From Mactra quadrangularis (taxonomy: Eukaryota > Mollusca > Bivalvia > Venerida > Mactridae): 64,000 bases of DNA. Of the stretch, positions 50,332 to 62,742 are shown piece by piece; the first letter of the stretch is position 1, and each line of letters opens with the position of its first letter. Both the position numbers and the translations under genes were made by a program. The notes under the pieces were generated by a model, which saw nothing but the letters and a program-made list of their open reading frames with translations, was not told the origin of the DNA and ran no database searches. The stretch spans positions 22,594,011-22,658,010 of the forward strand of contig CM046297.1 in assembly GCA_025267735.1 (NCBI GenBank). Reading direction: 5' to 3'.

Positions 50332-51770
50332 AGACGACGGTTCTTGGGCGTTCATTTCTTCCAGTAAACTGTTTGCTTAAAGCGTCCAGCAGAAACAGGA
50401 CCCACGTACCATTTTGTTGTTGTTTGCCTCTGGTGTGACCCAATGTTCAGTATTCTGGTTTTTGTTGGCGATCTTTATTCCAACCCGGGTGAGTAGTTAT
50501 CATTAATAAGGCATCCTCATAACTATTAAATGACCACTTTAGCCTCTGAGTTTGAAGCGTAGTTGTTTTCTACATTATATTTGCACATGACCTAGTTTAC
50601 CTTTTAATTAAATGTTATTAGTTAGTGATTTCTTACGTTCTTAATGCTGTTTTAAAGACTAAACTTGGTTCTATACTTTTGGCACAGTTATTTGTCTGTA
50701 TATCCATTTTGTGTGGAAGATTTGGAGCTTACAATTCAAACTCAAAGAATCGATCGGGATTGCTCGCGTAAGGAAAACTGGAAGTTATTTTGTTCGTGGT
50801 TTGATGTCATTCAAATAATAGTCTGGAAAGGAAAATTGGCGAAAAAAAAGCTAATTTTGTTTCCTCATTAGCTGTTGATATAGAGCACGTGACTAGAGAC
50901 GGTGTAAAGGTGGATTCTTCCATATTGGGAAAAGTTGCTGACTCCAGTGTGAAAGTATTTAAGCGCGTACTAGTATAGGAAATATTTCTTGAAAAGCCAT
51001 GATTTAACAATTACTTATGGTTTTAACAACACTCAAGAAAATCCTGTGGAACATTATGTGTTCATTACAAGAACCAAGCTCTGAATTGGCAACTTCCCTT
51101 CACATTCTATCTAAAATCAAATCCAAACATATTGTTTTCATTAAATCATATTAGAGTTAAACACCATACACCAGCGGTCCTACAGGGAAACCTAATTAAA
51201 ACAAATGGCGAATAAATTTCAGTATTCGAGAGCTGGAAACACGATACAAATTTACGTAAGTGTTTTTCGTCACTAAATGTTGTGATGCCCCGCTAGTTTT
51301 TATCACGGCGTGTAAATTGCACAAGAGCACCGGGTGATTTGTAAAATATGGGAATAAAACAAACGATGCTAAGCAACAATTTGTTATAAAATGACAGCCC
51401 TTGGTGCTTATTTCATTTTTATAGCATAAACTATTCGGAGAATATTATATAAGCCTGAAGCAGTTTGGTGAAGTTGTTGACTCCTAGTAGAAGATTAAGC
51501 GGTCATTGGTAAAGGTAAAGTTTGTGAGACAACATTATATCACTAAGTATAATAGTGGTGTTCGTATGCTTTCATCGATAATGATTATAGTTTCAGTTCG
51601 TTGAGTTGATTCTATGTGTCTGGAGAAGACTGATGGTGCCAACCCGGGCAAGGAAATATCCTTCACAAGTTGGACATGTATTATAGTAGACCCTTATCCA
51701 TGACTTTGTCACTTATACACTTTACGAGCTACTATCAAGGTCGATAGTGTAGTCAGTTGTAGCTTGTCAA
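50332..51770. other. non-coding stretch
   Basis: No gene or repeat family recognised. Confidence 0.5.
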
Positions 51771-51773
51771 CCA

Positions 51774-52016
51774 GTGGTGCTTTTCACAAAAATTCTTACG
51801 AAAAAAAATCTTCGTAACTCAGTTTCATATAATAAGCACTTCAAAGTCAGACGGATAATAAGCATAACTATGATATGATTTTCAAAAGATATACACAGTT
51901 CTACACAATTTGTATAATATTTAGAATTGATAAGCCAAAAAATGAGTGTATTATTAATGTTTCTTGTTTTTGACTTACGAAAATATTTTTCGTAAGAATG
52001 TTTGTGATAGCACCAC
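51774..52016. mobile_element. 243-bp inverted-repeat MITE
   Basis: The left end GTGGTGCTTTTCACAAAAAT then TCTTACGAAAA pairs with the right end, reverse-complemented GTGGTGCTATCACAAACATT then CTTACGAAAA. Target duplication not resolved. Confidence 0.75.
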
Positions 52017-52019
52017 AGG

Positions 52020-55000
52020 CAGGCAAGTTGGCCAGATACAATCAGCAGTGTATAACTCTGAGTTGGGTTGACAATTAACTCACTCAGTTCCAACTGTGTT
52101 AATTCACAACACATTAGAGCATCATAATATTTGAATATGGTATTTTTGCATGTAGAAACGCACTCGGTTTGAGTTAATTTATTGAGTTCTAGAAGATTGA
52201 TTTTGAGATCTGGTCGTCTTAAATAACTTAACAGTATTAATGAATGGTGTTAATCCAACTAGATCAACAAATAAAGAAACGAAACAGTTTGTCAAGACAA
52301 AAAAATCATATGTAATACAATTTAAACATTGAATGACCAGCAAGCGCTCATATGTTAAATTCTATAACATCGTCTTAGACATTTTGTAGATATTGAGAAA
52401 GCAAGAGTATGTGTGGAACATTTATGGCATTGATGCAATTCGAACATTAAACTCTTTAAACAATAGATTAAGCATTTTGCTTAGGTGTGCATAATGTTTC
52501 GGTACCTTAAGTATGGAACGGCTTATTCAAATTTTCATGTGCATTTTTATAACATTTCGATGCACATTATAAGAAGTTTTTTTGAATCATTTTTAGCATT
52601 TTGGTGTAAAAGCTTAGCTGTTTTGATCTAAAGTTTAAGCTTTTTGTTATACAACGAATGTTGATTCACCCGACAAAAACAAATATATATTTGTATATAT
52701 AATAATTGAAATTATTTCTCATAAAGTGTGATTCAACGAAATATATTAGAATGCCATTTGTTTACATTAAGCTAAAACTTGAAAACAATCAACAAGTATG
52801 CTGGAAATCTTTCACTTAAGCAATCATTAACAATGTTATAATTCTCACAGGCAAGTTACTAGAAATGATTAGTTCTATATTATTTAAATAGATTTATCCA
52901 TTACGCAGTCATTATATGAATCCAAAATGATTTACGGCTTTCTTTTACGACATTCTTTTACGACATATACCAAGAATCGACTTCTCAGCATAATTACGAC
53001 ATTTGCCGTAAAAATGTTTCTTTCATGCTGTGGACCACATGGTTTGCGTTAGTTCAGATGGATGAACGCTCCGAGTTCCTCACGGTTTTAGCTAAAACCC
53101 AGCAGGTCCGGAATTTCAATTTAGCGGCTTTGTTAATGTGGTTAGTCTTTAAACATTCTGGACATTTCTTGCTTATTTTATAGTTGTTTAATCGCTTGGA
53201 AGGTTGGTGTGGGTTTAGTGCTAAACGCCTTGTGTCGTTGAAAGCCACGCTTGAAAACAATTAAGGTCGACACTTATTGTTATTTTAAACTAAATAGTAA
53301 TTTGTACTTTTTGCTTCATCTCTGAGGCTTCCTTGAATGTGTTTGGCACAGGAGCCCACCTATCTAAAACATTTGTGCTACTGTAAAGTTCGACTATTTG
53401 ACAATCAAAATCGATAGTAAGGGTGGTGTTAATATAGGGGCCCTTTTCTCCTTAATAATCTTATGGGACTTAAAAATCTTCCAATATTGCTTGAGTTTGC
53501 AATTTGAGACTAATTAATACATCTATAATCAATTAAATGCGTTCATCAGCTTTGTGTTTATATATACACATTGGTTACTTTAAGAAAGCTAATCTAGTAT
53601 TGGTAAAGAAAATTGTACCTAGAAGCTTGTTTACCATATATTATTGAAAAATGTTAATATGAAAGGCGCACAGAATAGACAAAACGTTTTATGCGCAGAG
53701 AAATACATAGTTATAGTACTAGAACAAAAAGCATCACCAATTATCACACAATTATATTGATTTTATAATATAGTCATAATATAGTGTTTGTTTCAACATA
53801 TTTGTTCTTATTTCAAATGTTTTAATGACACATTTACAACGATTAGTTCAACTGCTTGTTAATTGGCTAGTGTTTAATTTAAAATGACAACCATCTTCAA
53901 CTTCAATAAAACTGCACATTTTACATTTTTGGAGTGACCTAAGAATGTTTACATTAAACATACAAGAAATATAAAACCTATATCTATTAACCAAATAAAC
54001 ATCATGAAAAGTCATTTTAAGAAACAGAACCACTTCATTTATAATAAATATAACATTGAGTGTTGTTTATGACTGCACGTATTAACAGAATAAGAGAAAA
54101 TAAATTTTCCTAAGCAAATAAAAACAAATGCTACCACAAATGCTAAATTGTCCAATCTAAAATAGTTCTTTGATGGAAACTGCGTATCAAGCTGTCACTT
54201 TGTGTTTTCATTGATTTTACATTTTTCGTTGATATAAAATGATATTCCTCGACACAAAACGCATTCTTACCATATTTATGCTAAGTAATATAGACGAGAG
54301 CATTTTCCAGTGAAAGTTATGAACTGCAAGCCATGCTGAGAACGTAAATGAATACCAAATTCTTCTGAATTAGTGCCAGCCTTTAACAACACCTGTGCTA
54401 GTGCGTTTTTTTCCTCTTCATTCGTCCATTAAGAGACCTTCTATTTGGCTTTTCTATGTCGCATATTTTCTGCTCGTAAAATATAATGAGATTTTATAAA
54501 GATTTAATAAAGGGATTTTATAGTACTTTACTAAGCTTAAGAAGGCGGGAAATATGTTATAAATATGCTTCTGTCTTCTTTATTTGAGTTGATCCTTAGT
54601 AATAAAATGCATCCTAAGAAAGTCCTAGGTATTCATAGTATGAGGATAATTTCTAACAAGTTTAAAACTAATTCCTGTCAAAACAAACACTTGAAATAAC
54701 TTTATTAATAACTATTACAACAGCTACAGTGTTTCCTTTACTGTTTTGTTGTTGCCATTTTCATACATTTTATTTAATCGTTTTGTTTTATTACGCTTGA
54801 ATCTTCAGAGATTACATTTATTGGGAATACAGTAGGCGTGGAGGCATGTAGATGTTTGAATCAGCCTTGAAACGTAACCTATGAGTTGAGTTCATCTATT
54901 GTTTAAGCTTTGTGTTTCATAACAAGTGATTATATGGCAACCGCCATGTTTTGCTGCGCAAGTAAATTTTGATTTGGAAATCGTCGAGCTTACAAGTCAA

Positions 55001-56215
55001 GTCGAAATATTCTATTTGCATAAACAAAGTTTTGTGCCAAAAATCATGTTGGCGGTATTTTACAAACTTTAATATATCAGCAATTGGTATATCCAAAACC
55101 GAGGTGATTAAGTTTTCGCAACACCAGAGAGAAGCTCGACGTTTATTTTAAATCTTACTAAGAGCAAGATTTTATCAACCTGATTGCACCTCGCGCTTAC
55201 CTTGTTAAGTTGTTCTTACATATAATATTTTCTATTTAACATAATAACATGTTCCATAGTTTACTAAGGATTGACCTCTTCAAAGTATCCATGACCTCTT
55301 AAATATCCCACTCTATCTATTACTTCCTCTGTCTGTCTTTCGCTACTTGTTCAACTTTTTTGTGATTTGAGGAGAGAGATAGAAATTAGCTAATTAAGCT
55401 ATCTTATCAATCCTTGCTACTGTCACATTTCACGATTACTATATATATGTATAAATGTTTGTATTACTTCAATAAATATTGTTCAAACCAGGGATTTTAT
55501 ATAACATGGATTTTTAACGATAAGTAAATGTAATAGATTTCATCAAATTTCACTGTCGTCGCTATTATTTCGACCTATACGGAAAACAAGTATAACAAGT
55601 TTAAATAAAGATATTCACATGAAATTCTGTACCAGTACCATTCAAATTGACATAAATGTTATGAAAATGTATTTCTAGATGATTTTGAGGTAAATTACGC
55701 TCACAGACTGTTTTACAAAAATATGCATTTTCCCGCCGATCTGCCATTTTTAGCCCCATTTTACATCCTCTAAAGTCGTATTTTTGGTCATAATTGCAAC
55801 AATGTTTTGTGTCAAAAACTTCAGAAACACTCACAAGTTGCATGGAAGACATGTGCAAAAACATAAATCAAGTTTGGAATAGTTTGTACAACCTGCTTCA
55901 GCCAGTTATAGACAGTGAAGACCGAGAAAATTAAAATCAAAGCACTGAAAGTACTGATGGGGCGGGGCTCTTGAAAATTTTAAAACACTGATCATGACAC
56001 TACTATGACGTTATGAGAAACTAGCCATAAAGTTGCCCTTTTCCAATTGGACAGATGGATTTTCAACTATTGTCATAATGATTGTGTCAGATAAATTGAA
56101 TCATTGTTTTTCATCATGATGTTCTATTCAGTAGTGGATTCTATATCATGAAAGATTAATTTAAAACAAAAAAGGAAAGAGTTGTGAATAGTAGTCTATA
56201 GTGTCTGACTTTATT
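52020..56215. other. non-coding AT-rich stretch
   Basis: No gene or clear repeat family. A weak TTTACGGC...GCCGTAAA inverted pair lies at 52931-53015. Confidence 0.5.
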
Positions 56216-56219
56216 GCTG

Positions 56220-56395
56220 TTAAAAACTTCCCTCCTTGATGGTCATAGAATTAATTTTTATTCTTTTTACAAGGACCAGTCTTGTAACTTTTAACTTGTT
56301 GCATAGACCTTAGTCCCTACAAAGCTGGAATCAATCCCAGTATCAGTCATATATTTCTGCCGACTCATCCACTCCACCACTAACAAACAATGAGT
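56220..56395 (-). mobile_element. decayed tRNA-derived SINE remnant
   Basis: Reverse-complemented, it contains GGTGGAGTGGATGAGTCGGC and B-box-like GGGATTGATTCC. Confidence 0.4.
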
Positions 56396-56472
56396 ATGCA
56401 CTTGAGAAACCGATATTAATGAATTCAGGAAACAACTTCATGCTCTTTTACCCAGTGTTCTTCGTTGATATA

Positions 56473-56822
56473 CAGTGCCTACCAAAAGTTTGGAGACAAC
56501 AGAAATTTATTATATCTTGATTCCAGTAATTGATTTTTTTTAATACAATCATTTTTAATACATCACAGATTATCTATGATGAAATTAAAGCATATTTCAT
56601 GAACGCACCACAATTAATAGGTTTAACATCTGATATTCCAAAGCCTCAAAAATTAAGAGCAATGTAATTATTTTCTATCACATATTTTTAAGTAGAACTA
56701 AAATTAAAAAATAGGCAAAACTGACAAGTACATTGTATTTAAAAGCAGTTTTGAAATATTTTATAACAGCTATTCAATAGGCCTACAAAGTGAAAATGTC
56801 TCCAAACTTTTGGTGTGTACTG
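56473..56822. mobile_element. 350-bp Tc1/mariner-like MITE
   Basis: Ends CAGTGCCTACCAAAAGTTTG and, reverse-complemented, CAGTACACACCAAAAGTTTG, both followed by GAGACA. Flanked by TA at 56471-56472 and 56823-56824. No transposase. Confidence 0.82.
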
Positions 56823-56829
56823 TATATCG

Positions 56830-58480
56830 GCTGGCCATATTTGAGGCCAGATGCATTTGTTAGCAGTGTTTGATGATACTCGGATGCAATGGCAAGTTTT
56901 GAGCACTTTTGATCTCAAGATACATGAACTTTAACACAGTTCTTAGTGGGTTAGGCATAACCTTGACAAGCAATGTATGCTTAAGTATATTGACAGTACA
57001 GATTTGTTTGTAATTACATGTATTTATTACTATTAATTACAACACTTCAGTATGAAATGTACAATATATACATACATTTTGAATGAACAATTTCAAGTTT
57101 ATGTAATACCAGGTAATAACAGTAAATAGACAAAAAAGTTAACACTGCAGGGTGACAATTCACAAAATCTTCTCAGTACACTTATTTTTAAATGATGACT
57201 TGTACACTTCCATGGAATAGGTATTTCAGCCGCGACATTAAAAAATAACATAAAGTGCCTAAATATAACCAGTTCTTCCTTAAATTCTAAAAGGTTTGAT
57301 AGAATCTGAAGTAACTAATGATGCTTACTGTACATTTTACTAATAGAAAAGGCTGTTTCTAAATTAGTTCAATTACTATAATATTTAACCATTTATAATC
57401 CATCAGGGTTATGGAGAAACTTCTCATAGAAAAAAAATCCATGGTGTACTATAGATTGTTACACATCATGTACATATATTATTGCAGTTCAAAATACATT
57501 TAAATGTTTATTTACACAAATACCAAACATATGCGAAGTAAAACATCTCAATGATACAATATTTTGGAACAGATTAAACAAAAGCTTACTTATCATATTT
57601 CATGTTTTATACATAGTTAACTATAGTTATATACAGCAAATCAAGGATGACTTCAATGCTAATTGTTTTTGAGATACAGAGGTTTTGAAGTTGGTAGGTA
57701 TTGCACCATTTTTGAAGTAAGAAATTGGTCAGTTTTGAGCCATCTTTGAGGGCAACAGTTTTAAAGAAAGAGAGCTCTCAGAGTCCTTTATTTCCATATA
57801 TGTACTAAAATTTAGGTAAATATTTGAATTTAATAATCATTTAGATTCTTATTTCTTCCTTTTTTGAGAAAAATTGATCGGAAAATGGCCCCGCGGCCAA
57901 TTTGTGCAAAAACTTAATTCAGAGCTGTAAAAGTCTTGATTTATAAATTGCTGTATTTTCTTTATTTTTCAAGATAATACTTCAAAAATTTTCAGGAAAT
58001 ATTCTTATAATCATAATTGATATATATATGGTCTTAATTTATAGTAAATCAATAAAAGAAAAATATTTTTGTATTTTATACAGGGTTATCCCCTCTTTTT
58101 TTGGGAAATTAATTTTTTCATAAGTTCATTGTGCTATATTTTTTTTTTAAGATATTCTTATAGAAATAATATACATGTTCTTGATATTTGATATTGCCCT
58201 TAAATCAATTATTCATACATCATTTATTGCTTGACCATTATTCTGATACAATGACTATCAAAAAAGTTTACATGAACATAATGTGAACATCATGTATATT
58301 ATCTTATTATAAATCCTGTAAGCCTATCTTAATATACATACAGTAGCCTACATAAGTGCGTATCAGTATACAGTGTAATATTTCATGAAATGGATTAACA
58401 CTAACAGCTCTTAAAATACTTTATTTGTAATTCAGTTTATATTGTATCAAACCTATGTGTTATTTACTGTCAAAGACCTT
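56830..58480. other. non-coding AT-rich stretch
   Basis: No gene or repeat family recognised. Confidence 0.5.
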
Positions 58481-58483
58481 AGA

Positions 58484-58640
58484 AATAATTTCATCACCAA
58501 GCTCCACATAAGTATGCCCCGCCCGAGGGGCCATGGGTTCTATTCCTTGGTGAAGCATACTTTTGTGGAGCTAAGGAGCTTGGTCATGAAATCATTTCTA
58601 CCGCCTTCCTCCCTCCAACCAATGATTCTTAATTATGCAG
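58484..58640. mobile_element. SINE family 1, two fragments joined head to head
   Basis: An inverted fragment (GAAATAATTTCATCACCAAG, CTCCACATAAGTATGCC) is followed by a direct fragment (GCATACTTTTGTGGAGC, AAATCATTTCTACCGCC). Together they form an imperfect palindrome around CATGGGTTCTATTCC. Confidence 0.75.
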
Positions 58641-59102
58641 GGCAAATAATGCAAAACATAAGTTCATGCTTGTTCATGAAGGGTAGTGTATATACAGGGA
58701 TTTCATTCATATAAAAACATTCATAATTTACAAACATATAACTCAATATAAAAAGGCTTTTCAAGTAGCTAAAACCTGAAAAACTGTAATCCCCTGATAA
58801 CTTGCTCAATTTCAATACAGGGGTATGCAATATTTTTCTATTATGGACTTATGGAATTTGTCATTTATCATTCACCTTTTCCCCTAATGGAACATGAATA
58901 ATGATATGCTAAATTCTTCAAACTTAGATCTTATATTAAAACCTTAGTCTGTCATTGACATCATAAAAGCTGGACCACATTCCATGTAATTTCTTCATCT
59001 GAGATTTGTTCAGGCTAAGCAGCAGGAGACATACATAATTGTGCTTTCTGACAAACAAGTCATTAATAGTTTAAGGTGTTTCAATGTTTCTAATTCGAAC
59101 TT

Positions 59103-59108
59103 TTTATT
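59103..59108 (-). terminator. polyA signal of the THAP-derived transcription unit
   Basis: AATAAA on the minus strand, shortly after the TAA at 59175. Confidence 0.5.
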
Positions 59109-59174
59109 AAATGTATTGCACATTTACACATTCTGGTTACACCAGTCAATCTCCATTTCATAAAGGTTGTTACT

Positions 59175-59282
59175 TTAAAAAAGCACCATGCCATTGTGTT
59201 TTACAGAAGACAGAAGGATTGGCATCTCTGGGTCTGGAACTATGTCCACTTTGTTCCATGTGATCTGGTCTGTATGAATTTT
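59175..59282 (-). pseudogene. last exon of a THAP-derived gene (probably decayed)
   Basis: Follows the acceptor ATTGTTTCAG and encodes 35 residues starting KIHTDQITWNK and ending HNGMVLF, then TAA. It is in phase with the donor at 60171. A minus-strand AATAAA at 59103-59108 lies 67 nt after the stop, supporting a real transcript end. The short exon matches no domain I recognise. Confidence 0.55.
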
Positions 59283-59812
59283 CTGAAACAATAATTGTAC
59301 AACAATTAAGAAATAAGCCAGATTTGAATACTGGTTATTGTAATATATGCGCATGTAATTTGTATGATATCTGATTATCTTAGATATTTGAAAGAATATT
59401 TTCAATATTTTCAACATTAACCCAAGCATTTTGATAAAAGCTGAAAACCAAAATTAACTACATGTATGCAGCTAGAACACACAGCACTAAGATTAGTTCC
59501 CATCAATGAGTAATAAATGTGTCTATATGTGTTATTAGTTTCGCCCAAGTTTGCCAGAAGCAAGGGTTCAGTTCTTTGAATCTTACTACAAATAAATAGA
59601 TTACAGATGAGCCATGGTTAGCCTTGGCTGTATATAGGATATGTTAACTGTTAAGATGAATAGTATGTGATATTCATCAGCTCAATGATCTCTAATGGTG
59701 AAGCAACTACACAAGAAGTAGCATATTCCATACTAATATCTGGTACTTTTCTGCATCCTTATAGGATGTTTGGTTCTGTTCTTGTTCATGCAAAGTTTAT
59801 GTAACCCGATAA

Positions 59813-60058
59813 AAATCCATGTTCCAAACTAAGATTTAAACCAACGACCTCACGAGTTTAATACCTCTGCTACACACATATCCCCTCATTAACAGAATTT
59901 GTCCGCAAATTCTTGGAGTTCCTTTGTCTCTTTAGTTTATCTAACAGTGCAATCATACAATTCCTAGGGGGTTATTTACGTTGGACGCAAAATGCAAGCA
60001 GATACAAATCCATGTTGCAAACTAAGATTTAAACCCACAGCCTTTCGAGTCCTAAGAG
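59813..60058 (-). repeat. direct duplication of a SINE-like block inside the second intron of the THAP-derived gene
   Basis: The phrase ATCCATGTTCCAAACTAAG then ATTTAAACC (59822-59852) recurs as ATCCATGTTGCAAACTAAG then ATTTAAACC (60008-60038), each followed by a CGAGT block. ACCTCTGCTAC also occurs near both. It looks like two tRNA-derived fragments. Confidence 0.6.
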
Positions 60059-60170
60059 GACATTGTACAACATTGCCATAAAAGCTAGCCTGATGCAAGG
60101 AGTACAAGCAACATATTACACCTCTGCTACATCTAATTTATAAGCATTTAATGCAGTGAATAGTACTAAC

Positions 60171-60404
60171 CTTCATGTTCGTTTTATGAATTCCATTTTC
60201 AAAGAATTCCATTATATGTACTGGTTTTGCTGTGTCATAACCCATGTTGAGAGAACGTAATGAGTTCATCAATGTTCGTTCCCATCACAAAGTATGTGCA
60301 GCACAGCATACTGTAGAATCTTTGACTGGAGACCAAAGCTTGTTTCCACATACTCTTCCAACAAGTTGCTTCCATTCGTCCTTTTGCTTCAGGATTTTAA
60401 GTGG
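60171..60404 (-). pseudogene. middle exon with degraded THAP domain
   Basis: THAP domains are C2CH zinc fingers that bind DNA and are often derived from P-element-type transposases. This exon (78 codons, acceptor AATTTTCAG, donor AAG|GTTAGT) keeps DEWKQLVGR at 9-17 and KLWSPVKDSTVC at 22-33. Its Cys34-x2-His37 corresponds to the last zinc-ligand pair, and LNMGYDTAKP at 52-61 is at the usual distance after it. The expected Phe-x-Asp-Gly stretch after His37 is replaced by an in-frame TGA (codon 40), and neighbouring frames resemble it better, suggesting compensating indels. The first Cys pair is not found in the upstream exon. It is probably a decayed or repurposed THAP gene, possibly now non-coding. 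Confidence 0.6.
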
Positions 60405-61411
60405 CTGAAAATTGAATCAATCTGAAAAATAAGTTAAAATCAATAAGCTGATACAGTTCTCCTCTTAATTATATGGTGCTTTCACCACTCTAAAAGTTTC
60501 AGGCATATTACAGTACAGCAAAATGAAAAAACCAACAACTAGCAATCACTAGTAGGCTCAGATTTGTAAACTTTACAATTTTACATGAATACACATAAAT
60601 GTTCACTGGTGATTGTCATTTACCTAGTTAATCTACTGAAAGCTAGGGTGTGAAAGGCCATAGAAAGCAGTTAACTACCCCGTTTCACTCATGATAAAAG
60701 GCCATACGCAGCTGTGATATTGAATTCCTGTGCCTGCCCTGTAAAACTTGTATATCTATGTCAGTTAACAAGGAAATATTTCCACCCAGTGTCAACGCAT
60801 AAGTTTATGGACAAGTTTTATTCTATCAAATTCAACAGTGTACTATTTTATTGTAATTTATCATTATCCACAGCGTGTTTTTAATTCATAGTTTTCTAAG
60901 TACTTTTGAACTTCTAAGTGCATTTCAAATCCAAGCAAGTAGTTCCTAGACCAATGCAGATACTCAAATATATATTACCTAAAAGGATTTTGACAGAAAA
61001 CTACGGCAAATGAAAAACGAAAGTGAAAGTACAAACAGGGTCGCGAAAACCCATCACTCTTGCATCTGTCAAAATGCTGTTGAATTGCGGAAGACTTAGG
61101 TCCATACTACATGAAATACAATCGATCTTAGTGACGGGTCGAGTTAAATTTTTATTTTGAAAATGTGTGTATTGTTACACCGGCAGTTTTTGCGATGAAA
61201 CTTCTCACAATTTCCACAAATGATCAAATATCTAAGCTGCTCTGTCTACATTTTTAGTCTGTTCACAGACGCATAATTTTGTACACTTTGCAATATATTA
61301 TATAAATTAGTTCAGATGTAACCATGGACATTCTTATCATATTGTAAAAATAATAACATTTATTGAGACTCGCGTTAATAACGACAAATACAAAAACATT
61401 CATGTACTTAC

Positions 61412-61441
61412 TGTATCGATGAATGCGTGTGGTTCCGACAT
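61412..61441 (-). pseudogene. first coding exon of the THAP-derived unit
   Basis: ATG TCG GAA... encodes MSEPHAFIDT (10 codons), followed by a strong donor GTAAGT at 61411. It is in phase 0 with the exon at 60404. It lacks the Cys pair that normally opens a THAP domain. Upstream lies a promoter-like block. This start is chosen because no other ATG with an in-phase donor was seen nearby. Confidence 0.5.
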
Positions 61442-61454
61442 GTTAAATGTTTTG

Positions 61455-61530
61455 ACTGATGCGTCACATGAGTCACGTGATAAATAACGTCCGCCCACTA
61501 GTGGAGAAATCCCTGGCTATAAATAGATAC
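61455..61530 (-). promoter_or_regulatory. promoter-like bZIP/bHLH site cluster upstream of the THAP-derived unit
   Basis: Overlapping TGCGTCA (61460-61466), AP-1-like TGAGTCA (61469-61475) and the E-box palindrome TCACGTGA (61473-61480) lie 20-40 bp upstream of the ATG. A TATAAATA word is near 61520. CpG content is higher than in the surroundings. Confidence 0.45.
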
Positions 61531-62148
61531 TATTCTCCCAACTTATTAGAACGAAAATGCGGTAATTGCAAGCGTTTATGAAATGATTTGGGTTATTTCT
61601 TTACTTAGGATTGTTATTTACGTCAAATAGCATCATTTAAAAAAATGATATAGAATTTAAAAATCATAATGCGAAACTGTAATTAACCGAATTAGGTCGA
61701 CTTGCCAATTCTCCATTGCGTGTTTTAGTCGTATCATGACTCATGTTGATCTATTGCCGGATGAAAAATCTAATCTATGGAAATAAGTCGCAGGCGATTA
61801 TCATGATAACATATACTAACCGAAATATCCGAATCAATTTTTGCAGTAATGATATGCGGAGTGGATCGGGTTTTTTGCTTAAATTCAATGCTCGGAGCTG
61901 AAATTACGGTTTGTTAACTTTGGACGTGGCTAAAGCCCCGCCCAAAAAGCGCTTCGTTACAAATCCCTGTTACACTGTATATAGAATCCCTGTTCAAACC
62001 AACAGTTTCTAGACTTTCGTACATCTTTGTATTGTGTTGTTCAGCGACAGTTTGTCGAAAGTCAGTGTCACATTAGGAGATCAATAAACTGCCGCCATTC
62101 TTGGAATCAGTATCTAACTTACTTAACATACCACCTCTGTAACCAATT

Positions 62149-62506
62149 GGGGACTTTAGTCAGTTATTTCCCTTTGTACACTCTTCAAATAGGTAGGTCC
62201 AATTAGTTGAATTACTCGGATTTTACCCTCACTTTTCAATGTCAATTTGCCAAAATTAATCTTAAAATTTTTTTTTGTAAATCAGTTAATTTGTCTGAAA
62301 TTAAAGCTAAGTATTTTTAGGGTAAAAAACTATCTAAATTTTATCATTTTTGTAAATACCTTCATTAACAAGAAATATATCAAATGAAATATTTTGTTAT
62401 CCTTACATAGGAATTCAATTATAAAATCCAAGGATTCCAACTGTAAGGACCTACTTACCAATTGGATTGCTTCAGATTTTATCAGGGAAATCAGACTAAA
62501 GTCCCT
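62149..62506 (-). mobile_element. MITE family A copy 5 (358 bp)
   Basis: Reverse orientation. Starts GGGGACTTTAGTCAGTTATT, ends ATCAGACTAAAGTCCCT with TA following. The left flank is TT rather than TA. Confidence 0.85.
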
Positions 62507-62742
62507 TATTGTCTATATGCTTATACATGTATATGACAAAAAGAATCCGAACAGGGGACAAAACTCGACATTTTTTTCTGGTTTTAGCAAAGAGCAAGAT
62601 TCCATCACCTTGATTGCACCTCTGGCTGATTTTCCTAACTAAAAGATGATATGTCTATTGATCTTGCAATAGTTTCTTTATTAATAAGAACTAAATTGTC
62701 AATTATCTATAATGATACTATATAACATAATACTACAACTTA

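Noticed and set aside
38718..51321. Shared 14-mer GCGTGTAAATTGCA at 38718 and 51308
   Set aside because: Several 14-mer pairs are expected by chance in 64 kb, and similarity does not extend convincingly.
58442..58714. 90-codon frame
   Set aside because: It runs through the head-to-head SINE fragments.
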